From Bacteroidota bacterium (GTDB taxonomy: Bacteria > Bacteroidota > Ignavibacteria > Ignavibacteriales > Ignavibacteriaceae), in NCBI GenBank assembly GCA_021824145.1, contig JAKALM010000013.1:41937-105936 (forward strand): DNA of 64,000 nt, in the 5' to 3' direction. The first letter of the stretch is position 1; each line of letters starts with the position of its first letter. The notes beneath the pieces were generated by a model. The model was not told the DNA's origin and ran no database searches. It worked only from the letters and a program-made list of their open reading frames with translations. The position numbers were made by a program, and so were the translations under genes. Shown one piece after another: positions 56,059 through 64,000 of this stretch.

Positions 56059-56087
56059 AAAAAGGCTGCTTAAAGGCAGCCTTTTTT
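56059..56087. terminator. bidirectional intrinsic terminator
   Basis: AAAAAGGCTGC-TTAAAG-GCAGCCTTTTT: 11-bp stem with A- and T-runs on either side, between the T9SS gene (18 bases after its stop) and the converging tRNA-Leu. Confidence 0.9.
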
Positions 56088-56109
56088 ATTTATAGCGTTT
56101 TATTTTTTG

Positions 56110-56195
56110 TACCGGAGGCCGGACTCGAACCGGCACCTGGTGTGAGCCAGACTGGATTTTGAGTCCAGCGCGTCTACCAATTCCGCCACTTCGGC
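56110..56195 (-). tRNA. tRNA-Leu (CAA anticodon)
   Basis: 86-base class II tRNA. D arm with GTGGCGGAATTGGTAGACGC; anticodon stem CTGGA/TCCAG with loop CTCAAAA, anticodon CAA reading UUG; long variable arm (TCTGGCTCACACCAGG); T arm GCCGG-TTCGAGT-CCGGC; discriminator A; CCA not encoded. In the acceptor, GCCGAAG faces CTCCGGT, giving a G-T pair at 1-72 and an A-C mismatch at 5-68, which is unusual. Confidence 0.93.
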
Positions 56196-56333
56196 AAAAC
56201 AATCAATAAAAATTTCACGGAGTAAATTTATACCTAATCTGTTTTATTATCAAGTAAATCAACTCTAAAGTTGAGTGGATTTTTTAAATTATGTAACTTT
56301 GTTTTCAAAATTCTAAAAATAAAAAGTAAAATT

Positions 56334-58034
56334 ATGGATGAGAAAAATATTTCAGCTGAAAATTCTTTTGAAAAGAAACCTAAGAACTTTATATACGAAA
56401 TTATTGAGGAAGATATTAAAACTAATAAATGGAACGGGAGAGTTCATACTAGATTTCCTCCTGAACCTAATGGTTACTTGCATATTGGGCACGCTGCGTC
56501 AATATGTTTGAACTATGGAATTGCAAGAGATTTTAATGGCAAATTTAATCTTAGGTTTGATGATACAAATCCCGAAAAGGAAGAAGTCGAATATGTTGAG
56601 TCTATAATTGAAGATGTTAAATGGCTTGGAGGTGATTTTGAGGATAGAATTTTTTATGCTTCCGATTATTTTGAGCAAATGTACAATTGGGCAGTGGAGC
56701 TAATTAAAAAAGGCAAAGCATACGTTGATGATCTAAATCCTGATGAGATCAGAAAATATCGAGGAACTTTAACAGAGCCTGGGAAAGAAAGTCCTTACAG
56801 GAATAGAAGTGTTGAAGAAAATCTTGATCTATTTGAAAGAATGAGGAAAGGTGAATTTAAGAATGGACAAAAAGTGCTGCGTGCAAAAATAGATATGGCT
56901 TCTCCAAATATTAACATGCGCGATCCAATTATGTACCGCATTGTTCATGCAGAACACCATCGGCAAGGTAACAAGTGGTGCATTTATCCAACATACGATT
57001 GGGCTCATGGAATAGAAGATTCAATTGAAAAAATTACACATTCAATTTGTACGCTTGAATTTGAAAATCATCGCCCGCTTTATGATTGGTTTCTAAATGA
57101 ACTTGGAGTTTATCATCCACAACAAATTGAATTTGCAAGAATAAATTTAAATTATACAGTAATGAGTAAGCGTAAGCTTCTAAAACTTGTTCAAGAAAAA
57201 TTTGTAGATGGGTGGGATGACCCTCGTATGCCAACCGTTTCTGCATTAAGAAGAAGAGGTTATACACCAGAAGCGATAAGAAATTTTACAGATAATTCGG
57301 GAATTGCAAAGCGAGATAAAGTAAGCGATATAAGTTTACTAGAATTTTCAATACGTGAAGATTTAAATAAGTCTGCACAGCGTGCAATGGCAGTACTTAA
57401 GCCGCTCAAAGTTGTAATCACAAATTATCCTGAAAATAAAACCGAAGAACTTGAGGCAGTGAATAATCCAGAAGATTCTTCTATGGGAACTAGAAAAATT
57501 CCATTTTCTCGCGAAGTGTTTATAGAGCAAACAGATTTTATGGAAAATCCTCCTAAAGGATTTCACAGATTGATTCCTGGTGGGGAAGTTAGATTGCGTT
57601 ACGCTTATATTATTAAGTGCGAAGAAGTTATTAAGAATAAAGATGGTGAAGTAATTGAACTTCATTGTACTTTTGATCCCGAGACTAAAAGCGGTACTGG
57701 TACAAGTCAGAAAAAAGTTAAAGGTACAATACATTGGGTTTCAGCAAATCATTCAATATCTGCTGAAGTTCGTTTATATGATCGTCTCTTTAGCGTTGAA
57801 GAACCAGATGCCGATAAAGAAAAAGATTTCTTGGAATTGTTGAATCCGAATTCTTTAGAGATTATTTCTAACGCTTTAATTGAACCATCACTTAAAGATT
57901 CTAAACCTGGAACGAGATTCCAGTTTGAACGCCATGGTTATTTTTGCGTCGATACTAAATTTACTACGAAGGAAAAGTTAGTCTTTAACAGAACGGTAAC
58001 ATTAAAAGACAGTTGGGGTAATAAAACCAAATAG
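56334..58034 (+). CDS. glnS: glutaminyl-tRNA synthetase
   Basis: 566 residues, class I synthetase charging tRNA-Gln. Seen: [25 protein letters not shown] with the HIGH motif near residue 40; [56 protein letters not shown], typical for Gln[16 protein letters not shown] with the KMSKS-equivalent near 280; and a C-terminal anticodon-binding beta-barrel region. ATG 56334 begins MDEKN, just before the conserved part; an upstream in-frame start at 56271 adds 21 unrelated residues. Converges with gltX 13 bases away. Its presence means Gln-tRNA can be made directly. Confidence 0.96.
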   Translation: MDEKNISAENSFEKKPKNFIYEIIEEDIKTNKWNGRVHTRFPPEPNGYLHIGHAASICLNYGIARDFNGKFNLRFDDTNPEKEEVEYVESIIEDVKWLGGDFEDRIFYASDYFEQMYNWAVELIKKGKAYVDDLNPDEIRKYRGTLTEPGKESPYRNRSVEENLDLFERMRKGEFKNGQKVLRAKIDMASPNINMRDPIMYRIVHAEHHRQGNKWCIYPTYDWAHGIEDSIEKITHSICTLEFENHRPLYDWFLNELGVYHPQQIEFARINLNYTVMSKRKLLKLVQEKFVDGWDDPRMPTVSALRRRGYTPEAIRNFTDNSGIAKRDKVSDISLLEFSIREDLNKSAQRAMAVLKPLKVVITNYPENKTEELEAVNNPEDSSMGTRKIPFSREVFIEQTDFMENPPKGFHRLIPGGEVRLRYAYIIKCEEVIKNKDGEVIELHCTFDPETKSGTGTSQKKVKGTIHWVSANHSISAEVRLYDRLFSVEEPDADKEKDFLELLNPNSLEIISNALIEPSLKDSKPGTRFQFERHGYFCVDTKFTTKEKLVFNRTVTLKDSWGNKTK

Positions 58035-58047
58035 AAAGATTAGAAAC

Positions 58048-59508
58048 TTAGATTTTTATTTTTCCAATTGCGGTTTTTATCCTTTTAAGTGTTTCTTCTT
58101 TACCAAGAGTTACAAGTAAATCAAACACTCCAGGTCCAGTGCTAATTCCAGAAACTGAGAGTCGAAGTGGATGAATTAATTTGCCTTTTCCGATATTCAA
58201 TTCTTCGGCTGTTTTTGCTAAAGCAATTTCATAATCTTCTTTTGTTGGATTATTTAATTTAGTAAAAGCATCATACAATTTACTAATCTGTTCTGGAGTT
58301 TCTTCTTTCCAATTTTTTTGAATTGATGATTGTTCATATTCAGTTGGCGCTTCAAAGAAATATGGACTTTTAGTCAAGTATTCGCGTACAAACGAAACTC
58401 GTTCTTTCATTGTTGAAATTATTTTTAATAGGTAATCGTCAGAAAATTTACTCATATCATATGATGCACGAATAATTTCTTCTTTTAGCATAGGAAGAAT
58501 TTCTTCGTCTGATTTTTTTCTAAGATGCTCTGCATTTAGCCAGTTTAATTTATCAAGATCGAAAACTGCACCTGCTTTATTTACGCGCTCCAAAGTAAAT
58601 TTCTCTATTAATTCATTCATATAATAAAATTCTTTATCGTCACCGGCATTCCATCCTAGAAGAGCAACAAAATTTATAAGCCCTTCTTTTAAGAATCCTT
58701 TTGCCCGATAATCTTCAACTGCAACATCGCCTTGGCGCTTACTCAATTTAGTCCTATCAGGATTTAATAAAAGAGGAAGATGTGCAAACTCAGGTTTTTC
58801 CCAATTAAAAAAATCATAAAGCAGAACATGCTTTGGAGTGGATGAAAGCCATTCTTCACCACGAACAACATGAGTAATCTTCATCAAGTGGTCATCAACA
58901 ACATTAGCAAGGTGATATGTTGGATAACCATCACTTTTAATTAATACTTGATCGTCTACATTATTGCTGTCGAATTCTACTCTGCCGCGGATAATATCGC
59001 TAAACACAATTTTATGATTTGGCTCAACATTTAATCGAATTACTTTTGCAATCCCACTTTCGAGATTTTCATTAATCTCTTCCTTAGATAAATGAAGGCA
59101 ATGTTTGTCATATTTTGCTTGGGGTAATTTTTGCCTTTGCTGTTCTTCTCTTAAAGCATCCAAACGTTCCGGAGTACAGAAACAATAATATGCATGTCCA
59201 TTTTCGATTAATTCCTGAGCATGTTTACTATATAATTCTAAGCGCATTGATTGCATGTATGGTCCAAAAGAACCACCAATATCTGGGCCTTCGTCATATT
59301 CAAGTCCGCACCATTTAAGCGATGAGATTAAATTTTCAACAGCTCCTTCAACAAAACGATTTCTATCAGTGTCTTCAATTCTTAAAATAAATTTACCATT
59401 ATTGTGTTTAGCAAAAAGATAATTATATAAAGCAGTTCTCAATCCGCCCACATGCAAATATCCCGTTGGGCTAGGTGCAAATCTTACTCTTGGAAATTCA
59501 TCAATCAT
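58048..59508 (-). CDS. gltX: glutamyl-tRNA synthetase
   Basis: 486 residues. Seen: VRFAPSPTGYLHVGGLRTALYNYLFA with the HIGH-equivalent HVGG near residue 18; FILRIEDTDRNRFV; YHLANVVDDHLMKITHVVRGEEWLSSTPKH near 200; and LSKRQGDVAVEDYRAKGF with the KMSKS loop near 255. The anticodon-binding helical domain occupies 320-486. Complete and normal. The Cys cluster of the zinc-binding insert is partly recognisable (YYCFCTPERLDALR with CLH downstream). Confidence 0.96.
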   Translation of the reverse strand: MIDEFPRVRFAPSPTGYLHVGGLRTALYNYLFAKHNNGKFILRIEDTDRNRFVEGAVENLISSLKWCGLEYDEGPDIGGSFGPYMQSMRLELYSKHAQELIENGHAYYCFCTPERLDALREEQQRQKLPQAKYDKHCLHLSKEEINENLESGIAKVIRLNVEPNHKIVFSDIIRGRVEFDSNNVDDQVLIKSDGYPTYHLANVVDDHLMKITHVVRGEEWLSSTPKHVLLYDFFNWEKPEFAHLPLLLNPDRTKLSKRQGDVAVEDYRAKGFLKEGLINFVALLGWNAGDDKEFYYMNELIEKFTLERVNKAGAVFDLDKLNWLNAEHLRKKSDEEILPMLKEEIIRASYDMSKFSDDYLLKIISTMKERVSFVREYLTKSPYFFEAPTEYEQSSIQKNWKEETPEQISKLYDAFTKLNNPTKEDYEIALAKTAEELNIGKGKLIHPLRLSVSGISTGPGVFDLLVTLGKEETLKRIKTAIGKIKI

Positions 59509-59604
59509 ATAAGTATTAAAAAATAATATAGTTCATAAAATAGTAAGCTAAAACAAAAAGATTATAAAATGGGAGTAGTTCCTTTAGAGGTTGAAGAAAT
59601 TAAT

Positions 59605-61959
59605 TCAACTAACTTTTATTTTACTTTCAGTAAAATATTTAACCTTTTCAATAAACTCCTGACTATCAATTGGCTTTGGAATATAATCCGTTGCCCCAGC
59701 TTCAAGGCATTTTTCTCTATCGCCCTTCATAGCAAAAGCTGTTAATGCAATTATGGGTATTTCTTTGTATTCAGGAATTTGGCGTATTTTTTCGGTCGCT
59801 TCAAAACCATTCATTACAGGCATTTGCATATCCATTAAAATCAAATCGAAGTGCTGTTTTTTAACTGCATCAACAGCTTCAGCACCATTTTCAACCACAA
59901 CAATAGTGTCAAAGTTATTCTTCTTTAAAAGTCTTGTTACTATTATTTGAGAATGTTTATAATCTTCAACTAATAGAATTTTTACTCCTTCTTTTTGTTC
60001 AACTACGGCTTCTTGCGGAGTTGGTTCATCGTATCTATTAATCATTTGATTAATAGTATCTGATAATTCTTCAATATTTGTACTGCTTTTTTGTAAAAGA
60101 TCAGCGAATAATCCATCAATCTTTTTAAGATCTTCCTGATAATTTTCTTTACCAGTGTAAATTATAATTGGCAGTTTAGCAAAGTTTGATTTTGATTTTA
60201 TCTGTTTAATTAATTCGAATCCGTTTAATTCAGGCATATCAAGATCAATAATTGCAAGATCTAAATTTATTGCTTCAATTAAATTCATAACTTTGCTTGA
60301 ATGAGATTCAGCAATAGCGTTATAGCCAGCTTGTTCAACAGTTTCCTTAACTAGATTTAAAGTGGGGACATCATCATCAACAATAAGAATATTGGAATCT
60401 TTTTTAAGTCGATAGCTAGTTAATACTTCAACTAAATATTTGTACTTAATTGGTTTTACAAAATACTCAACTGCACCCATCAGAAAAGCTTTTTGCTGCT
60501 CTGCTTCAACTGAACAAACAATAACTGGAGAATTTTTTGCATTTTTATGTTCACGCATTCTTTTGAGCAATTCAAATCCATTGGCATCTGGCAAAACAAT
60601 ATCCATCAAGATAGCAAGATAAATTTCTTTATCAATTGCTTTAAGTGCCTGATCTGCCGAATTTACAATTGTTGGTTCATAACCCCATTTATTTAAATAA
60701 TTGCTGAGAAGTTTTGACGTTGCATAATCGTCTTCTACAACTAATACTCTATTTTTTTTGCTTGGTTTTGGAAGTGCGCTAATCTGAGTTTCAATTGCCG
60801 TGAGAGGTTCAATACCGATTGTAAAATTATAAGTAGTACCTTTGCCAATTAAACTTGTAATATTTATATCGCCTTTAAGAAGCTCGATATATTTTTTAGC
60901 TAAAACCAATCCTAAGCCTGTTGCATTGCCAACTTTTGTATTTCCAAGTTCTGTTAAAGCAAATGGTTTGAAAATATCATTAAGCTTTTGTGAAGAAATA
61001 CCGCTGCTTGTGTCAGTAATCCTAAAATTCAATTTATTAGAAGTTGCCATTGAAACAGATAAAGAAATTCTTCCGCGTTCAGTTAATCTTAAGGAAGAAG
61101 TAATAATGTTTATTAGAATATATCTAAGCTTTTGAGAATCAAGTTTTATTGTTTCAGGTAATCCTTTATCAATATTTATAATAAATTCAATCTTGCTCTT
61201 ATTAACTTTATCAGAAAATAATTTTATTACTTCATCAACAAAATTTTTAATATTTATATTTGCTAATGATTCTTTTGTAATGCCGGCATCAATTTTTGAC
61301 AAGTCAATTAAATCATTTATTAGCGAGAGAAGATTAAAAGCACTTTCTTTTAAAGTAGAAACATATTCTGCTTGAGAAGAAGTTAAATTGTCTTCATTTA
61401 ATAGTGAAGCAAAACCCATTATGCTGTTTGTGGGCGTTCTAAGTTCGTGAGCAATTTCAGCAACAATTTGACTAGTTGAAGTAATTGAGCCTTTATTTCC
61501 AATCCATAGTTTTAAAATGTTTTTTGCTGCATCACCCAAAGTTTGAATATAATCTTTATCGGTGTTTGAGAAAGGTGTCTTTTTAGCAATTTTACAAAGT
61601 ATGTCATTCTTGCCATCTATTTTTATATAAATGCAGCCTTCATAGATTATATGTTCCGATGCTTGAATTTCACAGTCAGGCTGACTATTAAAACCAGAAG
61701 CGCCTAATTTGTTTGTCAATAATTTGCAATTACTGCATTCATAGGTATTATTTTTAATTAGATTCTTTTTAACTTCGCCAGATTTTCCAATAATTGTTAG
61801 ACTATTATTTTCATTAACTTTAAATAAAATTACAGCTTGTAATTCATATTCTGCTATAAAGAATTCACATAGATTATCCGGCAAATCATGCGAAGCATCA
61901 ATTGCCTGTTTAACTAGACTATTATATTTGCTTAAAAAGTCTACTTTTGAACTTTGCAT
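59605..61959 (-). CDS. GAF/HisKA/HATPase protein with three receiver domains, ATPase motifs degenerate
   Basis: 784 residues. Order: GAF-like domain about 1-150 with cysteines in YECSNCKLL, PDCE and EGC; HisKA about 160-225 with AEIAHELRTPTNS (phospho-His about 171); HATPase about 270-385; and receivers about 408-520, 525-640 and 665-780. Receivers 1-3 keep the phospho-Asp (MDIVLP, IDLDMP, MDMQMP) and Lys; receiver 2 has LLQKS instead of KP. In the ATPase, the N-box reads INIITSSLRLTE, with Ser for the Mg-binding Asn, and G1 reads DTSSGIS, with Ser for the first Gly; G2 (GLGLVLAKK) is intact. Kinase activity may be lost or weak. No membrane segment, so cytosolic. Confidence 0.85.
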   Translation of the reverse strand: MQSSKVDFLSKYNSLVKQAIDASHDLPDNLCEFFIAEYELQAVILFKVNENNSLTIIGKSGEVKKNLIKNNTYECSNCKLLTNKLGASGFNSQPDCEIQASEHIIYEGCIYIKIDGKNDILCKIAKKTPFSNTDKDYIQTLGDAAKNILKLWIGNKGSITSTSQIVAEIAHELRTPTNSIMGFASLLNEDNLTSSQAEYVSTLKESAFNLLSLINDLIDLSKIDAGITKESLANINIKNFVDEVIKLFSDKVNKSKIEFIINIDKGLPETIKLDSQKLRYILINIITSSLRLTERGRISLSVSMATSNKLNFRITDTSSGISSQKLNDIFKPFALTELGNTKVGNATGLGLVLAKKYIELLKGDINITSLIGKGTTYNFTIGIEPLTAIETQISALPKPSKKNRVLVVEDDYATSKLLSNYLNKWGYEPTIVNSADQALKAIDKEIYLAILMDIVLPDANGFELLKRMREHKNAKNSPVIVCSVEAEQQKAFLMGAVEYFVKPIKYKYLVEVLTSYRLKKDSNILIVDDDVPTLNLVKETVEQAGYNAIAESHSSKVMNLIEAINLDLAIIDLDMPELNGFELIKQIKSKSNFAKLPIIIYTGKENYQEDLKKIDGLFADLLQKSSTNIEELSDTINQMINRYDEPTPQEAVVEQKEGVKILLVEDYKHSQIIVTRLLKKNNFDTIVVVENGAEAVDAVKKQHFDLILMDMQMPVMNGFEATEKIRQIPEYKEIPIIALTAFAMKGDREKCLEAGATDYIPKPIDSQEFIEKVKYFTESKIKVS

Positions 61960-62205
61960 GTAATACCCATTAAATGCTTTATGTTATGCTAAATTACTTG
62001 AAATTTTTATTCATAGGCAAATATATATATTTAAAAAGCAAAAAGAAAAAGAGATTAAATCAAAATTATTTCTTCTTAAATCGTCTTTCTAAAGTAATAT
62101 GAAGTTTAAATGACAGCTAAATTAAACTGGACATTCTGATTAAAAAGAATTAAATCTTTATAAACAAACAAAATAAAGTTTATAAACTGTTCAATTTTCA
62201 ATAGT

Positions 62206-63183
62206 TTATGGGATAAATAGGATTATGTAATTAGGATCTAAACTCCAGGATTTTGATATAATTCTTCTTGAACCAAAAATTCCCAAACCACCAGATATAT
62301 TTGAATAGACAAATTGGTCTAAGCTAATAGAATAAGTATCGATATTTCCCTGAATGCTTTCATAATATTTGGAAAGTGGAGTATCCATTTCAATTAGCTG
62401 GAATGTAATATTTCCGGTGAAGTTCTTAAAATTTTTAGAATGTGCAATTTTAGACATTGTTGAATCAATTGCAGAAAAATCATATAATATACTATCGGCA
62501 GAAGTATATGAAGGATAAACAGGCTGCCTTACTCCATTATTAATTACAAAAGTATAAGGGACATCTTCATAAAATATATTAGCACTATCTGTCCTTTGAT
62601 AAGATATTTGCATCCGAGGGAAAAACAAGTGCCCATCAGCTTGTCCCCAATCAATACTAAAGCTATGTCCAAATAAGAAGCGATTTATTTTAGTAGTAAA
62701 CCCATGTAAGTAGTTATAAGAAAATCCTAATTGCAATCCTTCCAGTAACTGAGTCTTGGCGTTAAGAACTTTTCCATCTGGCATCTTAGCTGTAAGATAA
62801 ACAGGATAATTTGGGTAAATATTCTGCAGTTTTGCCAAATAGTAAAACTTGTACAATGGTATTGGAGGTGGACGCTTTGCAATAACTCCGTTTGTATCTT
62901 GTTTTAATAAATATGAATCATTTCTATATGATAAATATATTTGTGCGCCGTGAATAAAAGGATTTAATTTATATTGTGATGGATCGAGTCCATTGACATC
63001 GTAAAGCTTGGTTACATTTGCATAAATAACTGTGAACTGATAATAATCATAATCCAAATCAATGTAGCAGTTAAGAACATACTGTTCCTTAAAATCCGTT
63101 TTAGGATTAAAATCTTCCTGACAGGAGAGACTGAGGATAGATAAGACTGTAACAGAAAAGATTTTAGTAATTAAATTTTTCAA
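62206..63183 (-). CDS. DUF4249-family lipoprotein
   Basis: 325 residues. Seen: signal peptide with lipobox LSLSC (Cys about 21); a beta-rich N-terminal part (YVLNCYIDLDYDYYQFTVIYANVT) containing a HGAQIYLSYRND segment; and the family's C-terminal YSNISGGLGIFGSRR near residue 295. Known: DUF4249 proteins in this phylum are usually encoded beside a TonB-dependent receptor and are thought to sit at the outer membrane; here no receptor is adjacent. A damaged relative lies about 0.6 kb downstream of its promoter region (63754-63873). Function unknown. Confidence 0.78.
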   Translation of the reverse strand: MKNLITKIFSVTVLSILSLSCQEDFNPKTDFKEQYVLNCYIDLDYDYYQFTVIYANVTKLYDVNGLDPSQYKLNPFIHGAQIYLSYRNDSYLLKQDTNGVIAKRPPPIPLYKFYYLAKLQNIYPNYPVYLTAKMPDGKVLNAKTQLLEGLQLGFSYNYLHGFTTKINRFLFGHSFSIDWGQADGHLFFPRMQISYQRTDSANIFYEDVPYTFVINNGVRQPVYPSYTSADSILYDFSAIDSTMSKIAHSKNFKNFTGNITFQLIEMDTPLSKYYESIQGNIDTYSISLDQFVYSNISGGLGIFGSRRIISKSWSLDPNYIILFIP

Positions 63184-63330
63184 ACTGAAATCTCCACCTT
63201 TAACTAAATGAAAGAGTATTAGAAAAATTAAATTTATTTATGTATAATTTAATAAAATTGTAGTAACTTATTAATATGCTTTAAGGGTAAATGGGAAATA
63301 ATTAACAAACTATTTTAAAAGGGTACAGAC

Positions 63331-63690
63331 ATGAAAAAAATATTTTATATCGGTCTAATTATAGTTGTATTATTTTCAATCATAATTTATGCTACTTACG
63401 ATATTGATTGCCAAGGACCTTTGAATCAATCAACATATTTTACTCTGAATAGCGGTGTTACACCTCAAGAAAACGTTCGTTATTATGTTGGTTGTGCCCT
63501 AGATTCTGTGGCAGTGTCGGTAAGAATAATAGTCTATGATGTCACAGATAATAATGAAATAATTGATGTTATTGATAATAATGTGAAAAACTCGAATCAT
63601 TATTTTGATGGTAAACAGAATCACGATTACACTGTTTATATTAGTTCAGGAAATGTTACTGGATGGGCACTGTGTGAGCCGGACAATTAA
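63331..63690 (+). CDS. small exported protein of unknown function
   Basis: Not recognised. 119 residues with an N-terminal hydrophobic segment (KKIFYIGLIIVVLFSIIIYATY) that may be a signal peptide or anchor. The remainder is beta-rich with three cysteines (DIDCQG, VGCALD, ALCEPDN). AAAAGGG precedes the ATG by 10 bases. It lies between the intact DUF4249 gene (divergent) and the broken DUF4249 copy, its stop 63 bases from the latter. Confidence 0.6.
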   Translation: MKKIFYIGLIIVVLFSIIIYATYDIDCQGPLNQSTYFTLNSGVTPQENVRYYVGCALDSVAVSVRIIVYDVTDNNEIIDVIDNNVKNSNHYFDGKQNHDYTVYISSGNVTGWALCEPDN

Positions 63691-63753
63691 CTTAAATTAA
63701 AATAAATAATCTTCTCATTTGCCTTGAAGCTATTGATTAAGAATTTAATAAGT

Positions 63754-63873
63754 TTAATGCTGGTAGCCAAAAGATCTAACGTAAGTGCTGTCCAACCACC
63801 ATTTAACGATTTCTGTTCTCTTTGAGCCAAAGATTCCCAAACCGCCTTCAACGTTAGAATAAATTGATTGATC
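63754..63873 (-). pseudogene. remnant of a second DUF4249 gene (C-terminal 39 codons)
   Basis: The minus-strand frame reading DQSIYSNVEGGLGIFGSKR and ending SFGYQH-stop aligns with the end of the intact neighbour (DQFVYSNISGGLGIFGSRR). It is interrupted by a TGA directly upstream of the aligned stretch, and the adjoining LDSNEI lies in another frame, so a frameshift or decay is indicated. A longer open frame over the same bases (63687-63887) is a shadow. Whether an intact upstream part exists beyond 63.9 kb cannot be seen. Confidence 0.65.
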
Positions 63874-64000
63874 TCATTGCTGTCCAAAATAAATTAGAAA
63901 GAGAGAAAAAGCTTTGCCTATTATCCGTTTTGGACAGATTTATTAAATTCTTAAAAACAATCCCCCTTCAGAATAAACTTTCTTGTCTGTTTTTCATTGA

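Noticed and set aside
63687..63887. 66-codon minus-strand reading frame as a gene
   Set aside because: The stretch with clear similarity to DUF4249 is in another frame of the same bases, so this frame is a chance shadow over a gene remnant.
1..64000. Insertion sequences, integrases, phage genes, CRISPR arrays or a replication origin
   Set aside because: No transposase or recombinase motif, no regularly spaced repeats and no dnaA-box cluster were recognised. The only long repeat is the small-RNA pair.

Overview
The window is low-GC chromosomal DNA from a member of the Bacteroidota/Chlorobiota/Ignavibacteriota group, most likely an Ignavibacteria-like organism. Three things point there: a large secreted protein ends in the type IX secretion sorting tail containing NYPNPFNPTTTI; there is a TonB-dependent receptor and a DUF4249-type lipoprotein; and two small RNAs sit behind promoters of the Bacteroidota form (TTTG, about 20 bases, TAnnTTTG). 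No transposase, integrase, phage gene or CRISPR array was seen.

Layout. 1-3.4 kb: the 3' part of a PepD dipeptidase, a SET-domain protein, an exported protein and a class A beta-lactamase-like enzyme. 3.5-10.2 kb: a signalling island with a kinase-less PAS/GAF protein, a PAS/GAF histidine kinase and a lone receiver. 10.4-13.6 kb: a tricorn-like protease. 14.2-38.2 kb: a 24-kb purine-catabolism and molybdenum-hydroxylase cluster. 38.5-45 kb: DUF493, geranylgeranyl-reductase-type flavoprotein, a cytochrome c lipoprotein, an MbfA-like ferritin/VIT1 iron exporter, tRNA-Ser and a TonB receptor. 45.4-50.7 kb: acyl-CoA dehydrogenase, guaB, a glycosyltransferase and purD. 50.8-59.5 kb: a half-length DnaE-like protein, the large T9SS cargo protein, tRNA-Leu, glnS and gltX. 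59.6-64 kb: a three-receiver sensor protein with damaged ATPase motifs, a DUF4249 lipoprotein, a small exported protein and a broken second DUF4249 gene.

The purine cluster carries the set known from E. coli yge/ygf: ygfK, ssnA, ygeY, ygeW, a mocA/ygfJ-type nucleotidyltransferase and a carbamate kinase. It also has two complete molybdenum hydroxylases of different active-site type, XdhC, and an 8-oxoguanine-deaminase-like amidohydrolase. The likely flow is deamination and hydroxylation of purines, ring opening, phosphorolysis of a ureido compound by YgeW to carbamoyl phosphate, and ATP formation by carbamate kinase. HyuA, a recognisable YgeX (diaminopropionate ammonia-lyase), SelD, YqeB and YqeC are not in the window. 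Two other PLP fold-type-II enzymes sit where YgeX would be expected. Unusual additions are a dedicated ThiS/ThiF-like pair and a one-polypeptide fusion that looks like ECF S component, ECF T component and a THEP1-like NTPase.

The most unexpected structure is a pair of near-identical small RNA genes of about 80 bases on the minus strand, one at each edge of the purine cluster (about 14.1 and 38.3 kb). They have compensatory base changes in one stem, invariant C-rich loops, a terminator hairpin with a T tract, and equally spaced promoter-like boxes.
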